Positions 8,132-16,627 of a DNA stretch of 34,665 bases are shown here, in pieces. Position 1 is the first letter of the stretch. Every line of letters starts with the position of its first letter. The DNA comes from Pseudomonadota bacterium (GTDB lineage Bacteria > Desulfobacterota > Syntrophorhabdia > Syntrophorhabdales > Syntrophorhabdaceae), in NCBI GenBank assembly GCA_026388315.1, contig JAPLKA010000034.1, positions 1 through 34,665 on the forward strand. The letters are read 5' to 3'. The position numbers and the translations under genes were made by a program. The notes beneath the pieces are model-generated. The model searched no databases. It was given only the letters and a program-made list of their open reading frames with translations, and was not told the DNA's origin.

Positions 8132-8395
8132 ATGACAACCATACATTCTTTTATGAAACAGTTCCAGGGGTTCTCCATGCAGCCATTCCACTATATCATT
8201 ATCTTTGCTCTCATCCTGTATATTGCCGTATGCTTTGGCCGAATCGCTTCAAAAAATGGCAGGAGCCCTTTCCTGTGGGGTATTCTTTCAGTTGTTACTC
8301 CCATAAACCTTATCATCCTGGGGTATTGGGCATTCAGCGGAAAAAAACAGAAACGTCCAGCAAAGGTAGTTGTAAAGAAAAAGGGGAAGAAATAA
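8132..8395 (+). CDS. small membrane protein (2 TM helices, basic tail)
   Basis: 87 residues. There are two hydrophobic segments (about 20-38 FHYIIIFALILYIAVCFGRI, and about 49-68 FLWGILSVVTPINLIILGY) and a lysine-rich cytosolic tail (KVVVKKKGKK). No domain is recognised; the composition suggests an inner-membrane protein. A GGGG run lies 12 bases before the ATG. It sits 50 bases beyond the restored end of the CpXC gene and may be the last gene of that unit. Confidence 0.6.
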   Translation: MTTIHSFMKQFQGFSMQPFHYIIIFALILYIAVCFGRIASKNGRSPFLWGILSVVTPINLIILGYWAFSGKKQKRPAKVVVKKKGKK

Positions 8396-8480
8396 ATAGT
8401 GTATTATTCAAGGAATGTGCAAATATATAACAGTTTATTTTTTGTTCATTAGGAATTCAGCTTGGAACGCTAAATTTGGA

Positions 8481-8509
8481 TTGACAAAAAATGTCTGTGG
8501 GAATAGGAT
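8481..8509 (+). promoter_or_regulatory. sigma70-type promoter for the small lipoprotein gene
   Basis: TTGACA (8481-8486), 17-base spacer, TAGGAT (8504-8509), 57 bases upstream of the start at 8567. The same -35/spacer/-10 combination recurs at 21940-21968. Confidence 0.6.
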
Positions 8510-8566
8510 GTAAAAAGTTATAGGTTGAATTTTATTAGCCTCACAAAATCGTTTCAGGATGGCTAA

Positions 8567-8869
8567 TTGAATAAGTACCGCAATGTCCTTATAGTCATTT
8601 TACCTCTTCTGTTTTTAATGGGCTGTGCTTTTGCTGGTTCGAAGCCGATACCGCCCGATAATCCACCGGGTTTTCTGCTCGGAATGTGGCACGGTCTGAT
8701 CGCTCCGTACACTTTGATAATCAGACTGTTTATGAATATTCAGATGTACGCTGTGCCAAATTCCGGCTGGTTTTATGATTGTGGATTTCTTATCGGGGCT
8801 ACCGGGTCAATCCCTCTGGGCTGGTTAGCTGCAATAATAGCCATCATAACCCACCTGTGCATTGTTTAA
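8567..8869 (+). CDS. small lipoprotein-like membrane protein
   Basis: 100 residues starting at TTG 8567, with AGGA at 8557-8560. The N-terminus has a lipobox-like LLFLMGCAFAG, so the mature protein may be lipid-anchored at the Cys. A conserved-looking core follows (GMWHGLIAPYTLIIRLF, YAVPNSGWFYDCGFLIG) and a last hydrophobic helix. Similar short proteins with 'WHGxIAP...NSGWxYDxGFLIG' occur in many bacteria with no assigned function. A promoter lies directly upstream, and the convergent IHF gene follows. Confidence 0.6.
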   Translation: MNKYRNVLIVILPLLFLMGCAFAGSKPIPPDNPPGFLLGMWHGLIAPYTLIIRLFMNIQMYAVPNSGWFYDCGFLIGATGSIPLGWLAAIIAIITHLCIV

Positions 8870-8893
8870 GTTGCATCTGACATAATCTCATTC

Positions 8894-9169
8894 CTATTCA
8901 TTTATCTTATCTTTCAGAACACCACTCAACCTGAAAAGCAAAACTTTTCTCCCAGCGACCACTATCTCATCACCTGTCTGAGGATTTCTTCCTCTCCTGG
9001 CTTTTTTCTGTTTTACTACAAACTTGCCGAATCCAGAAATCTTAACATCTTCATCTTTTGCAAGTGTTTCTTTTACGGTTTCAAAGAACTTATCTACGAT
9101 ATCGGCACATTCCTTTTTTGATAAGCCAAGTTTATCGTATACGTTATTTATAATATCTATCTTCGTCAT
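8894..9169 (-). CDS. integration host factor/HU-family DNA-bending protein (IHF-alpha-like)
   Basis: 91 residues from ATG at 9167-9169, preceded on the minus strand by AGGAG. The longer frame to 9235 has no ribosome site. MTKIDIINNVYDKLGLSKKE and the hallmark FGKF...KARRGRNPQTGDEI show an IHF/HU fold. The 'LGLSKKE' start is closest to IHF alpha. The protein bends DNA as a dimer through the proline loop (NPQTG) and may assist transposition, replication or transcription. The IS4-type element lies 160 bases behind its start. Confidence 0.85.
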   Translation of the reverse strand: MTKIDIINNVYDKLGLSKKECADIVDKFFETVKETLAKDEDVKISGFGKFVVKQKKARRGRNPQTGDEIVVAGRKVLLFRLSGVLKDKINE

Positions 9170-9330
9170 GTTTTCTCCTGAATATGTATGATAGTTTTCT
9201 GTTATTTTTAACCATATCAGAACCATATACGTCAATGATTAACAGTCTATTATTATTGATTTTATCGATAATATAGTCTTGCCGTTGATCCAGATAAATC
9301 TTTCTCTATGTTTCAGAATGAAATTCATTT

Positions 9331-9347
9331 CTAAAGTTTCGCACTTG
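9331..9347 (+). repeat. left terminal inverted repeat of the IS4-family element
   Basis: CTAAAGTTTCGCACTTG is the exact reverse complement of 10830-10846. The direct repeat TTCATTT lies just outside. Confidence 0.93.
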
Positions 9348-9472
9348 ATTTCTCATCCAAAATATTCCCTAATACCTTGAAAATACATGTTATTTAATAG
9401 AAAAGCAGCCCCGAATATGGTAGACTTGATTCTGCTAAGTAACCAAAATCATACCAGAAATAAGGAGCTGCC

Positions 9473-10846
9473 ATGTCATATGATAAACCACTTTCTCTCT
9501 CATTGCAAAAGGAATTAGACCAGAGAAACCTCGTTTTAGATTCGGAGATTCATACCGCCTTGCAGGCGTTGAGGATAAAATCATTGCTCTGTCGATGCAA
9601 TATCATGAAGACCAAAGGCTACACAACTGTTGTCCTTCTGTATTGGCTCGTTCTGCTTCCGTTCATTATGAAACGGACTACTTTTCTCTGGACGGGAAAT
9701 ACCTTCCTTGATGCAAAGAAAGATACTTTTTATCGTTTCCTCAATAATGAATATTTCCATTGGCGTGCCTTCATCTACCGGTTAGTACTGAAAATGATTG
9801 CTTTAAGCGACGATGTTCCACTGAAGGAGAAGACCCTTATCCTTGATGATACCATCGAGAAAAAGACAGGAAAAGAAATGGAACTTGTCAGTTATCACTT
9901 CGACCATACAACACAGAGGAGCATCCTCGGCTACCAGTGTGTTCAACTGGGATACCACAACGGGAAACAGTTCTTCCCTCTCGATGCGGGATTCCATGTC
10001 TCTAAAAGCCGACCGAACACCAGAACGAAATCTATCGATAAACGGAGCACCGGTTGGAGAAGGAGAAAAGAAGCATTCCGGAAGAAGACCATCGTAGCCG
10101 TTGATATGCTCAAACATGCATGGAATCAGGGGATCGTTGCATCCTTTGTCCTTTTTGACAGCTGGTATGCCCATGATGTCCTTATTGCTGACATTCTGGA
10201 GATAGGATACGGTGTCATCTGCCGGTTGAAATCAAACAGGGTAAAATATTCCTATGAGGGCTGTCAGTATACCCTCAAACAACTATGGCAGGACGTGGCA
10301 AAGAAAAAGGCAAAAGGTATATATGGTTTTCCCTATAAAGGGGTCTGCCTGAAGGCAACATTACCAAAGTCGGGAGAGATATTACTCCTTTTTGTATCAG
10401 ACGGAAAGAAACAGTGGAATGCTTTTCTGTGTACTGATACGGAATTGGAACCATCAAAAATCCTCACCTATTATGCACGGAGATGGGCTATTGAACTCTT
10501 TTTTAAAGATGGAAAACAGATGCTCTATCTGGGTAAAGAACAGAGCGAAACCTTTGAAGCCGTTGTTGCCTCCTACAGTCTGGTGATGATCCGGTATCTT
10601 CTGCTTATTTTCATTCTCCGTAAATATCAACGGACTGTGTCACTGGGCCCGCTATTCAGGGAACTGGCAGAAACCCATCTTCAGCTTATTATGATGGAGA
10701 CCATGTGGGGCCATATCAAAGATATACTCATTGTGTCAAGCCACCTACTTTTGGGAGAAATAGAACCGGATCGCTTTTTACACTTCCTTGATATTGTTGA
10801 AGATGCTATACTGATGCAGATCCAGGGAGCAAGTGCGAAACTTTAG
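9473..10846 (+). CDS. IS4-family DDE transposase
   Basis: 457 residues. The catalytic pattern of IS4 enzymes is present: first Asp in LILDDTIEKK, second Asp in FVLFDSWYAHD, and the YREK signature Y-x2-R-x3-E-x6-K in YYARRWAIELFFKDGK, which carries the catalytic Glu. It catalyses cut-and-paste transposition using the flanking 17-base repeats. ATG follows AAGGAG with 7 bases. The stop TAG lies inside the right inverted repeat. The frame is full length and uninterrupted, so the enzyme is probably active. Confidence 0.93.
   Translation: MSYDKPLSLSLQKELDQRNLVLDSEIHTALQALRIKSLLCRCNIMKTKGYTTVVLLYWLVLLPFIMKRTTFLWTGNTFLDAKKDTFYRFLNNEYFHWRAFIYRLVLKMIALSDDVPLKEKTLILDDTIEKKTGKEMELVSYHFDHTTQRSILGYQCVQLGYHNGKQFFPLDAGFHVSKSRPNTRTKSIDKRSTGWRRRKEAFRKKTIVAVDMLKHAWNQGIVASFVLFDSWYAHDVLIADILEIGYGVICRLKSNRVKYSYEGCQYTLKQLWQDVAKKKAKGIYGFPYKGVCLKATLPKSGEILLLFVSDGKKQWNAFLCTDTELEPSKILTYYARRWAIELFFKDGKQMLYLGKEQSETFEAVVASYSLVMIRYLLLIFILRKYQRTVSLGPLFRELAETHLQLIMMETMWGHIKDILIVSSHLLLGEIEPDRFLHFLDIVEDAILMQIQGASAKL
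10830..10846 (-). repeat. right terminal inverted repeat of the IS4-family element
   Basis: CAAGTGCGAAACTTTAG pairs with the left end over 17 of 17 bases. It also encodes the last residues (A-K-L-stop) of the transposase. Confidence 0.93.
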
Positions 10847-10876
10847 TTCATTTTATGATATATTCACAATACGGAT

Positions 10877-11092
10877 ATGAGAATCATGGCAATTATAGGG
10901 GTAGGCTTCAGTGCTTTCGCATGTTTCATCGGCATCATCATTCTGCTTGCAGTTCTCTTTTCTCATGATCATTCCCGGATTGATGATATTCTGAAGGCCT
11001 TCCTGTTGGTATGCTCCGGTGTTTTTATCTTTCTGGGTTGTAATAGGACGCTGAAGAGAAAATCTGCCGATATCGAAAGAGGACAACGATGA
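10877..11092 (+). CDS. small membrane protein
   Basis: 71 residues with two hydrophobic helices (AIIGVGFSAFACFIGIIILL, and FLLVCSGVFIFLGC) and a short basic tail. No family is recognised. It begins 24 bases after the IS4 target duplication, so the insertion has probably cut it off from its native promoter. ATG at 10877 or 10886 are both possible; no strong ribosome site is seen. Its 3' end overlaps the start of the truncated deoxyribosyltransferase fragment at 11089. Confidence 0.5.
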   Translation: MRIMAIIGVGFSAFACFIGIIILLAVLFSHDHSRIDDILKAFLLVCSGVFIFLGCNRTLKRKSADIERGQR

Positions 11093-11169
11093 AAATATAT
11101 TTCGCCCGCCCAAGCTTTACAGGATAACAGAGAGAGTTTAAGAAGCAGTTCAAATCAGAGCAGTTTTAA
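11089..11169 (+). pseudogene. truncated 5' copy of nucleoside 2-deoxyribosyltransferase gene
   Basis: ATG with AGAGGAC upstream, reading MKIYFARPSFTG, then an in-frame TAA, then QREFKKQF and a second stop. It aligns with the start of the intact gene at 12098 (MKIYFAHPCFTDKQREFKKQF), including the ribosome-site region, at about 80 percent base identity over some 74 bases. After that the similarity ends. It is a dead duplicate, ending 3 bases before the S1/P1-type gene. Confidence 0.85.
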
Positions 11170-11171
11170 CG

Positions 11172-11936
11172 TTACTTCTTCAGTACCGCCTTCAGTAATG
11201 ACACCGACATGGCAGCTTGGTCAAGAGCCTCTCTTCTTGACATGCCCCTTTTCTCTTTAAAGCATGTATTTGCAAGAGCTATTGAGCTGTTTGCAATATT
11301 CGCCACTTCACGGCTCAGGTCATCGCTGTTTTTGATATTAATGATGTTTATCTTCTTGAGCAGGTAATCCGTATCCTCTTTTGAAAGAGGGTATGCCGAA
11401 TCAAGGGCATAATCGAATTCGCTGTGTTTATCGGCAGACCAGATACCGTGGCTTTCATAGATTTTGCCATCTGACGCTGGTTTCTGTTTGTATGGATAAC
11501 TATGGAGGGGTTGTGACAGATCGCCGATAAAATGTGCAATGCTCATGAGGTAGTAGTTATATTGGTACTCTTTCAGCCCCTTTTTGTTCATCTTGTTGTA
11601 GAGGTCTGATATCTTCCAGTAGAGAATGCCCGATCTATCGGGAATCTTTATGGAGATTATATCAGATTTGCCTTCCTCACTGACATTTGCTGACCTTACA
11701 TTATATCTCTGGATGTATTCCGGCGTTACCACAGCGTCAGGCGCGGCGCTGTGGTAATGGAACTGTATCATAAGGTCGTAGTTTTCGTGGCGCACTTCAT
11801 CTGGTATGCAGGCATACTCTGGATTTTTCATTCCTGCCTGCTGTGCTATAAATGTATGAGTTTTACAGGACCAGCCGTAGCACAGTGTTGTGCTGAGGAA
11901 GAAAGAGGCGATAACAAACAAAATGAGTTTCTTCAT
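11172..11936 (-). CDS. exported S1/P1-nuclease or zinc phospholipase C-fold enzyme
   Basis: 254 residues. A signal peptide (FVIASFFLSTTLCYG) ends just before W-S-C-K-T-H. The mature N-terminal Trp followed by 'THxFIAxxA' is the metal-binding start typical of the S1/P1 nuclease and zinc phospholipase C fold. A second metal-site motif is MSIAHFIGDLSQPLHSYPY (HxxxD...H), with further candidate His in FHYHSAAPD and DKHSEFDYA. The enzymes hydrolyse single-stranded nucleic acid or phospholipids in the periplasm or outside. The size is close to bacterial members. ATG follows CGGAGG on the minus strand. The gene lies between the dead and the intact deoxyribosyltransferase copies. Substrate choice is not decided by the sequence. 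Confidence 0.75.
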   Translation of the reverse strand: MKKLILFVIASFFLSTTLCYGWSCKTHTFIAQQAGMKNPEYACIPDEVRHENYDLMIQFHYHSAAPDAVVTPEYIQRYNVRSANVSEEGKSDIISIKIPDRSGILYWKISDLYNKMNKKGLKEYQYNYYLMSIAHFIGDLSQPLHSYPYKQKPASDGKIYESHGIWSADKHSEFDYALDSAYPLSKEDTDYLLKKINIINIKNSDDLSREVANIANSSIALANTCFKEKRGMSRREALDQAAMSVSLLKAVLKK

Positions 11937-12097
11937 GTTACCTCCGTTTTTGTTGATGGAGTTTTGCCGATGTCGATAGTATTCTCTATCAGCATAAAGC
12001 CTTTTGTCAATAAAGGTCTGGCTGATAAATAGTCATATTATTATCTTTTTCGTCTGTAATGGTATACTAAAGAAAAACCTTGTCAAAGAGGACAACC

Positions 12098-12577
12098 ATG
12101 AAAATCTACTTTGCCCATCCATGCTTTACTGATAAACAAAGAGAGTTCAAGAAACAGTTCCTTCCCAAGATTTCTGCCGGTTTATCTCAAACACAATACG
12201 GCAACGATATTGCCATAATTGATCCATTTGACTATGCCCCTAATGTTGAAGGGGATATTGATATAAAATTAGAGATGGCGGAGGGCATTAAAATTGAGTG
12301 CATAAGGCTCCTGGAAGAGTGTGACATCATTATTGCCCTTGTTGACGATAACGATACCGGCACAGCATTTGAAGCAGGATATGCCCACGCTGTGAATAAG
12401 CCGATTATACTGATCTCTCAAGAAAATTGTTCAGCGGCAAATGCAATGTTGATAGGTTCAGCAAAAGTAGTAGTAAATAATGTCCTTGAGGATGAACAAG
12501 TTAAGGGGTTGGCTGGGCTGATCCTGTTCTTTTATGGTACCTGGAAGGCTTCACAGAAGAAGCCGGAGAATAATTGA
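12098..12577 (+). CDS. nucleoside 2-deoxyribosyltransferase-like protein
   Basis: 159 residues from ATG 12098, with AAAGAGG about 6 bases upstream; the longer frame from TTG 12080 is less likely. Family hallmarks are KIYFAHPCFTDKQREFKKQ at the start, ECDIIIALVDDNDTGTAFEAGYAHAVNKPII with the catalytic Glu in FEAGYA, and a C-terminal strand. These enzymes cleave or exchange deoxyribose between bases in nucleotide salvage; relatives handle nucleotides or NAD-like ligands. A TATACT box lies at 12063-12068. The next gene's strong start lies 62 bases after the stop. A truncated duplicate of the 5' end lies 1 kb upstream. Confidence 0.83.
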   Translation: MKIYFAHPCFTDKQREFKKQFLPKISAGLSQTQYGNDIAIIDPFDYAPNVEGDIDIKLEMAEGIKIECIRLLEECDIIIALVDDNDTGTAFEAGYAHAVNKPIILISQENCSAANAMLIGSAKVVVNNVLEDEQVKGLAGLILFFYGTWKASQKKPENN

Positions 12578-12639
12578 AAAAGAGAAAACGTTATGTTACG
12601 TCTAAAGAAAATATATATTCGTTAAAGGAGGAAGAAAAA

Positions 12640-13074
12640 ATGGTTACCATGAAAAGATTTGTTATCGGTATCGCTTTATTAGCTTTTATACTTACAGCAG
12701 GGACATGCCTGGCCGATTCCGCTATTCCCAATCTGGTGGGGACATGGACGGTAAAAACCGAGGGCGGCGTCCTTCTCAAGGGCAGTGCTTCCGGGCCAAA
12801 GACTCATCATAGCGGTGAGTTCAGCACTTTAACTGCCGAAACAGTTGTGACCAGGCAGCAGGGGAGAATCTTTCATGGAACCTTCACATCGCCAAAAGCT
12901 ACTGAGAAATTTGTCGGTGTTATTGGAATGGACAATAAAAGCATATACTTGGCCGATGAAGACGGTTTTATAGAAGGAAAGATAGTAAACAACAACAGGA
13001 TAGAATCAGTCTACCGTCATGTCACCGCTTCAGATACGGTAATAGGGGTGGGTACCTGGACAAGGAAAAAATAG
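12640..13074 (+). CDS. exported lipocalin-like beta-barrel protein, unknown function
   Basis: 144 residues from ATG 12640, preceded by AAAGGAGG at 12624-12631. A signal peptide (FVIGIALLAFILTAGTCLA) is followed by NLVGTWTVKTEGGVL and a series of short beta strands (ETVVTRQQGRIFHGTF, KFVGVIGMDNKSIYLADED), ending VIGVGTWTRKK. The 'LxGTWxx' opening and the repeat of GTW at the end are typical of small periplasmic lipocalin or avidin-like barrels. No specific ligand can be named. It is separated from the upstream gene by 62 bases and may have its own promoter. Confidence 0.65.
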   Translation: MVTMKRFVIGIALLAFILTAGTCLADSAIPNLVGTWTVKTEGGVLLKGSASGPKTHHSGEFSTLTAETVVTRQQGRIFHGTFTSPKATEKFVGVIGMDNKSIYLADEDGFIEGKIVNNNRIESVYRHVTASDTVIGVGTWTRKK

Positions 13075-13284
13075 ACTGTAACACAGTAAGGCAATTTATA
13101 TAGCATTTCATAACACGATATGTTCGCAAGAAGGGGGCCACGATACCCTCACGGATACCGTGGCGAGCTGGGTGACATTTCTTTCTTGGGGGGGGAATTG
13201 CCGGTACCAGCCTGATAATAGTATACATTGAAAAACAAATTTAAGAATAGATATTTCACGAGTTCTATTCTATTTCAGAAAAAC

Positions 13285-13319
13285 AATGGGGACGCTTTGT
13301 TCATAAAGACGTCCCCATT
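13285..13319. terminator. strong inverted repeat, probable bidirectional terminator
   Basis: AATGGGGACG (13285-13294) pairs perfectly with CGTCCCCATT (13310-13319). Inside, CTTT/AAAG extends the stem with one bulged A. It lies between the convergent genes ending at 13074 and 13374. The flanking A and T runs are short, so termination is probable but not certain. Confidence 0.55.
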
Positions 13320-13373
13320 TCTGTTACTTAACGATCACCGGCAGGTTAAAGCAATACGCGTAATACTTCTTCT

Positions 13374-13979
13374 TTATTTGGCCGGTGTTTCTACGGTAAT
13401 TGCCATTGCATCCGTCACCCTCATGACAACCTCATCGCCAACCTTTACATTTTTGAACTTCTTCACGCTCTTATCGACTGGAAAGGTCTTCAGATTGCCT
13501 TCAGGTCCCTTAAGCGTTACTGTTCTTTTTGCGTAATCTACGGCTTCTACTTTGGCGGTTACTTCAAAGGTGTCAGTCATGACTACACCCGGCTTAGCAC
13601 CTTTTGGCGCTACCCTAACTGTCTGAATCTCATCGGCGGATGGTTTTTCATCAGACTTTCTGACAAAGACAGCTACCGATTCGGCAAATGTGGCCTTTAC
13701 CTGGTCTCCAACCTTTATCTGATCGAAGTTTTTCACTTCAGGACCCAGTTTGTAAGTCTGTGTCTTCCCGTTGGCAAATTTGAGAGTTACCTTGCGTTTC
13801 GCTGTATCAACTGCGTCCACCGTTGCAGTGTCAGAGATCGCCTCCACCACAACAGCTCCAGGTTTTTGAGCCTGTTTCTTTACCGTTTTCGCTTTTGTAT
13901 CTGCTTCCTGTGCCAGAGCAAACTGTGCAAATACAACTACGAGAGCCAAAACTAATACTACTGACAATACCTTTTTCAT
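13374..13979 (-). CDS. exported protein with two internal beta-rich repeats
   Basis: 201 residues. A signal peptide (VLSVVLVLALVVVFAQFALA) is followed by two copies of a ~55-residue module: 'ATVDAVDTAKRKVTLKF...VKNFDQIKVGDQVKATF' and 'AKVEAVDYAKRTVTLKG...VKKFKNVKVGDEVVMRV'. Each module is a small barrel of the kind seen in DUF5666-like or RNA-binding-like OB folds in periplasmic proteins; this assignment is by pattern only. The minus-strand upstream region has TATAAT (14022-14027 on the plus strand) as a -10 box, and GGAGG lies 6-12 bases before the ATG. The IS21 element begins about 155 bases beyond the start codon. Confidence 0.7.
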   Translation of the reverse strand: MKKVLSVVLVLALVVVFAQFALAQEADTKAKTVKKQAQKPGAVVVEAISDTATVDAVDTAKRKVTLKFANGKTQTYKLGPEVKNFDQIKVGDQVKATFAESVAVFVRKSDEKPSADEIQTVRVAPKGAKPGVVMTDTFEVTAKVEAVDYAKRTVTLKGPEGNLKTFPVDKSVKKFKNVKVGDEVVMRVTDAMAITVETPAK

Positions 13980-14135
13980 TCTATACTACCTCCAGCTTTT
14001 TAATGGGTTTTTCAGCTCATTATTATAGCAAAATATCGTTCCCGTTAATATGTAATCAAGAAAAGAGCAGTGCCTTCTTTTGCTTCCTTTGAATCAGATA
14101 TATTTTTAAATCAGGGAGGAATCGTGTGTTTTAGT

Positions 14136-14181
14136 TGTCTATTCCGATCTATTCGAACACTGATTCCGATTTTATCCGAAC
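14136..14181 (+). repeat. IS21 left-end transposase-binding repeats (two units)
   Basis: ATTCCGATCTATTCGAACA (14141-14159) and ATTCCGATTTTATCCGAAC (14163-14181) are inverted copies of the units at the other end. Confidence 0.85.
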
Positions 14182-14233
14182 GGCTTTTTGATGATCCTCA
14201 TCCTGCCGTCTCCAATTTATAAAAGTGTTCGAC

Positions 14234-14977
14234 CTATGTCAAGCCTGAATATATTTTTCTCATAGAATCTTCACCTCCTTTCAATATTATCTTATGGGCA
14301 TTATGGACTATCCTGTCGCATATGGCATCTGCAAGGGTAGGTTCTCCTATGATGTCATGCCATGTATCTATCGGGAACTGAGATGCAATGATGGTTGACC
14401 GCACGCCATGCCTGTCCTCCATGATTTCAAGGAAGCTTCTTCTTTCATCATCTGTGAAGGGATTTATCCCCCAGTCGTCGATGATAAGAAGTCTTATCCT
14501 CTGGAGCCTGGACAGGAATTTTACAAAGCTTCCGTCAGCTTTTGCTATTTTCAGGTCCTGAGCCAACCTTGGCAATCTTACATAAGTGGTGCGTATGCCC
14601 TGTCTGACAGCGCTGTTTCCCAGGGCACAGGCAATATAAGTTTTGCCTGATCCGGTAGGCCCGACGATTATGATATTCTGGTTGGAGCGTATCCATTCAT
14701 TTTGAGATAATTTAAGGATTACATCTTTTGATAATCCCCTCCTGGTTCTGAAGTCTATATCCTCAAAACAGGCATTGTGATGCCTTAAGTGGGCATAGGA
14801 AAGAAGGATTTTAAGCTGACGATTTCCTCTTGATAGTTTTTCTTTATCAACAAGAATACCCAGGCGCTCCTCAAAACTTAAGTCTTTGTATGCGTTGTTA
14901 TTCAATTGTTCCTGCAGTCCTTCCGCCATGCCTGATAACTTCATTGCAATGAGTTTTTCGATGGTCGCCTCAATCAT
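14234..14977 (-). CDS. istB: IS21 helper ATPase IstB
   Basis: 247 residues from ATG at 14975-14977, preceded by GGGAGG on the minus strand. It is a AAA+ ATPase with Walker A GPTGSGKTYIA, Walker B LLIIDDWGINPF and the N-terminal IstB helical segment (KLSGMAEGLQEQL). IstB clamps target DNA and delivers it to IstA. The start overlaps the istA stop by 8 bases, the usual translational coupling of this IS family. Length and motifs are complete. A longer start at 15001 is possible but has a weaker ribosome site. Confidence 0.93.
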   Translation of the reverse strand: MIEATIEKLIAMKLSGMAEGLQEQLNNNAYKDLSFEERLGILVDKEKLSRGNRQLKILLSYAHLRHHNACFEDIDFRTRRGLSKDVILKLSQNEWIRSNQNIIIVGPTGSGKTYIACALGNSAVRQGIRTTYVRLPRLAQDLKIAKADGSFVKFLSRLQRIRLLIIDDWGINPFTDDERRSFLEIMEDRHGVRSTIIASQFPIDTWHDIIGEPTLADAICDRIVHNAHKIILKGGEDSMRKIYSGLT

Positions 14978-16496
14978 GGGTTGCCTCCCGGTAGTACTCA
15001 TTGCCTCTTATGTTGTTATGAAGGGGGACAATCTTTTTGTTTTCAACATCTGTTGCTGAACCCTCCAACCCCATCTGAAGGAGGGACTTTACACTTTTGT
15101 AATTATACGCCTCTATTTCCAGCGCCCTTTTACATGCATTTTCTACCCGTTCTGGAGAATATGCCTTTGATAGTCTTATAATACCGAGACAGCTTCGAAA
15201 ACCTTGTTCAGGATGGGTTCTGTGTTCCATGATTTCTTCAAGGAGGGTTTTTGTGTTTGGCCCTATCTTCTGTCCCCACAGTTTTATCCTTGCAGGGGTC
15301 CATTCGAGGTATTGTCTGTGTTCCGCCGGCATATGAAGGTTCTCTGTAACAAATGCCCCCGGTTTATTCATTTTTATATGAGAAGCAACCCTTTTTCCTT
15401 TATGGTATATTTCTACAATGTTGCCGGTATGCATAATATCCAGAGTTTCTCCTATTAAGGTATAGGGAACACTGTAATATGTTTTTTCTACCTTTACATG
15501 ATAATCAATGTGTACTTTCGCCTTTGTCCATGAGGCAATAGCAAACCGCTCCGATGGAAGAGATTTTAAAGCAGGTTTCTCGATTTCAATAAAAAGATCG
15601 TAACGGGATTTGTTTATTACTGCCATCGGTCTTCTATTCAGTTTTTCGGTTTCTTCCAGTATGGCTTCATTCAGTTCTATAAGACTGAAAAAGGTTCTGT
15701 TTCGGAGTGCTGCAAGGATTCTTCTTTGTGCCTGAAGCACTGCATTTTCTACCTTGGCCTTGTCTTTTGGTTTTGCCACTCTTGTGGGGATGACAGCGAT
15801 ATTATAATGCTGCGCCATAGCAGCAAGGGTTTTGTTGATCTCCGGATCATAGAAGCATGCATGGGTAATACCGGCCTTAAGATTATCCGGGATCAGACAT
15901 TCGGAACATCCTCCATAAAACTCAAATGCTTTTATATTACATTTTATAAAGCTCTCGGTAGTCTGACCGGGTACGGCATGTGCAAATATATATGAGCTTG
16001 CCCCTAATACGGAGACAAATAGTTCAACCTCGATCATTTCTCCTGTTGTCGGATTCCGATAGTGAGGTTTATCCCCGGAGAAGTCGACGAACATCTTTTC
16101 TCCTGCCTTATGGGTGATGTGCATAACAGGGTCCGCCTTTTTCTTCCAGTCATGATACAGTTGGTAAAACTGGCTTTTTTCATACCCGTCGGGATTATCC
16201 CTTTTGTATTCCTCGTGAAGCAATTGAAGGGTTACACCTTTCTTCTTAAGTTCTCCAGCGATATACACAAAATCAGGCAGTACTTTTATTGATGTCTTTT
16301 CGGCCTTAGGCGATACGAGATCTGACAGGATGTCTTCGTCTATCTCGCAGATTTCTTTATAAGTAGCGCCGAGCTCCCTGAACTTCTCCACATAGGTTGA
16401 AGCTGTTGAAGTGGATATATTGCATGCCCTGGCGATGGGACGAATACCAAGATTGCATTCAAAAAGCAGCCGGGCAATTTCTTTCAGTTTTTTCAT
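14970..16496 (-). CDS. istA: IS21 transposase IstA
   Basis: 508 residues from ATG 16496, with GGGAGG about 8 bases before it; GTG 16523 with GGAGGG is an alternative adding 9 residues. An N-terminal helix-turn-helix (LGIRPIARACNISTSTASTY) is followed by a DDE catalytic core with Asp in KMFVDFSGDKPHY, Asp in CLIPDNLKAG and Glu in DKAKVENAVLQAQRRIL, then the beta-barrel region (DYHVKVEKTYYSVPYTL) and a C-terminal tail. It cuts and joins the element ends. The frame is intact. Confidence 0.93.
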   Translation of the reverse strand: MKKLKEIARLLFECNLGIRPIARACNISTSTASTYVEKFRELGATYKEICEIDEDILSDLVSPKAEKTSIKVLPDFVYIAGELKKKGVTLQLLHEEYKRDNPDGYEKSQFYQLYHDWKKKADPVMHITHKAGEKMFVDFSGDKPHYRNPTTGEMIEVELFVSVLGASSYIFAHAVPGQTTESFIKCNIKAFEFYGGCSECLIPDNLKAGITHACFYDPEINKTLAAMAQHYNIAVIPTRVAKPKDKAKVENAVLQAQRRILAALRNRTFFSLIELNEAILEETEKLNRRPMAVINKSRYDLFIEIEKPALKSLPSERFAIASWTKAKVHIDYHVKVEKTYYSVPYTLIGETLDIMHTGNIVEIYHKGKRVASHIKMNKPGAFVTENLHMPAEHRQYLEWTPARIKLWGQKIGPNTKTLLEEIMEHRTHPEQGFRSCLGIIRLSKAYSPERVENACKRALEIEAYNYKSVKSLLQMGLEGSATDVENKKIVPLHNNIRGNEYYREATHD

Positions 16497-16627
16497 TGAT
16501 GTCTTCCTCCCTTTCTTTTTCACTTATACACCCTCCGGTATTTTTTGAGGGCAGTGTATCATGTCAGGCAGGGAGAAGAATCATGATCTGTTTTACATAA
16601 ACAGATATTCCGGTAAAACACAAAAAG

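Larger units (their letters stand above)
9331..10846 (+). mobile_element. intact IS4-family insertion sequence (1516 bp)
   Basis: Perfect 17-base terminal inverted repeats (9331-9347 CTAAAGTTTCGCACTTG and 10830-10846) enclose a single transposase gene. A 7-base target duplication TTCATTT sits outside both ends (9324-9330 and 10847-10853). Intact ends, target duplication and open frame indicate a recent insertion. The last base of the transposase stop codon is the outermost base of the right repeat. Confidence 0.92.

Noticed and set aside
11125-11127. In-frame TAA in the deoxyribosyltransferase fragment as recoding
   Set aside because: The homology ends shortly after and a second stop follows; it is a truncated duplicate.
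13374-14092. Plus-strand frames opposite the repeat protein
   Set aside because: The minus strand has signal peptide, ribosome site, -10 box and internal protein repeats; the plus-strand frames have none.
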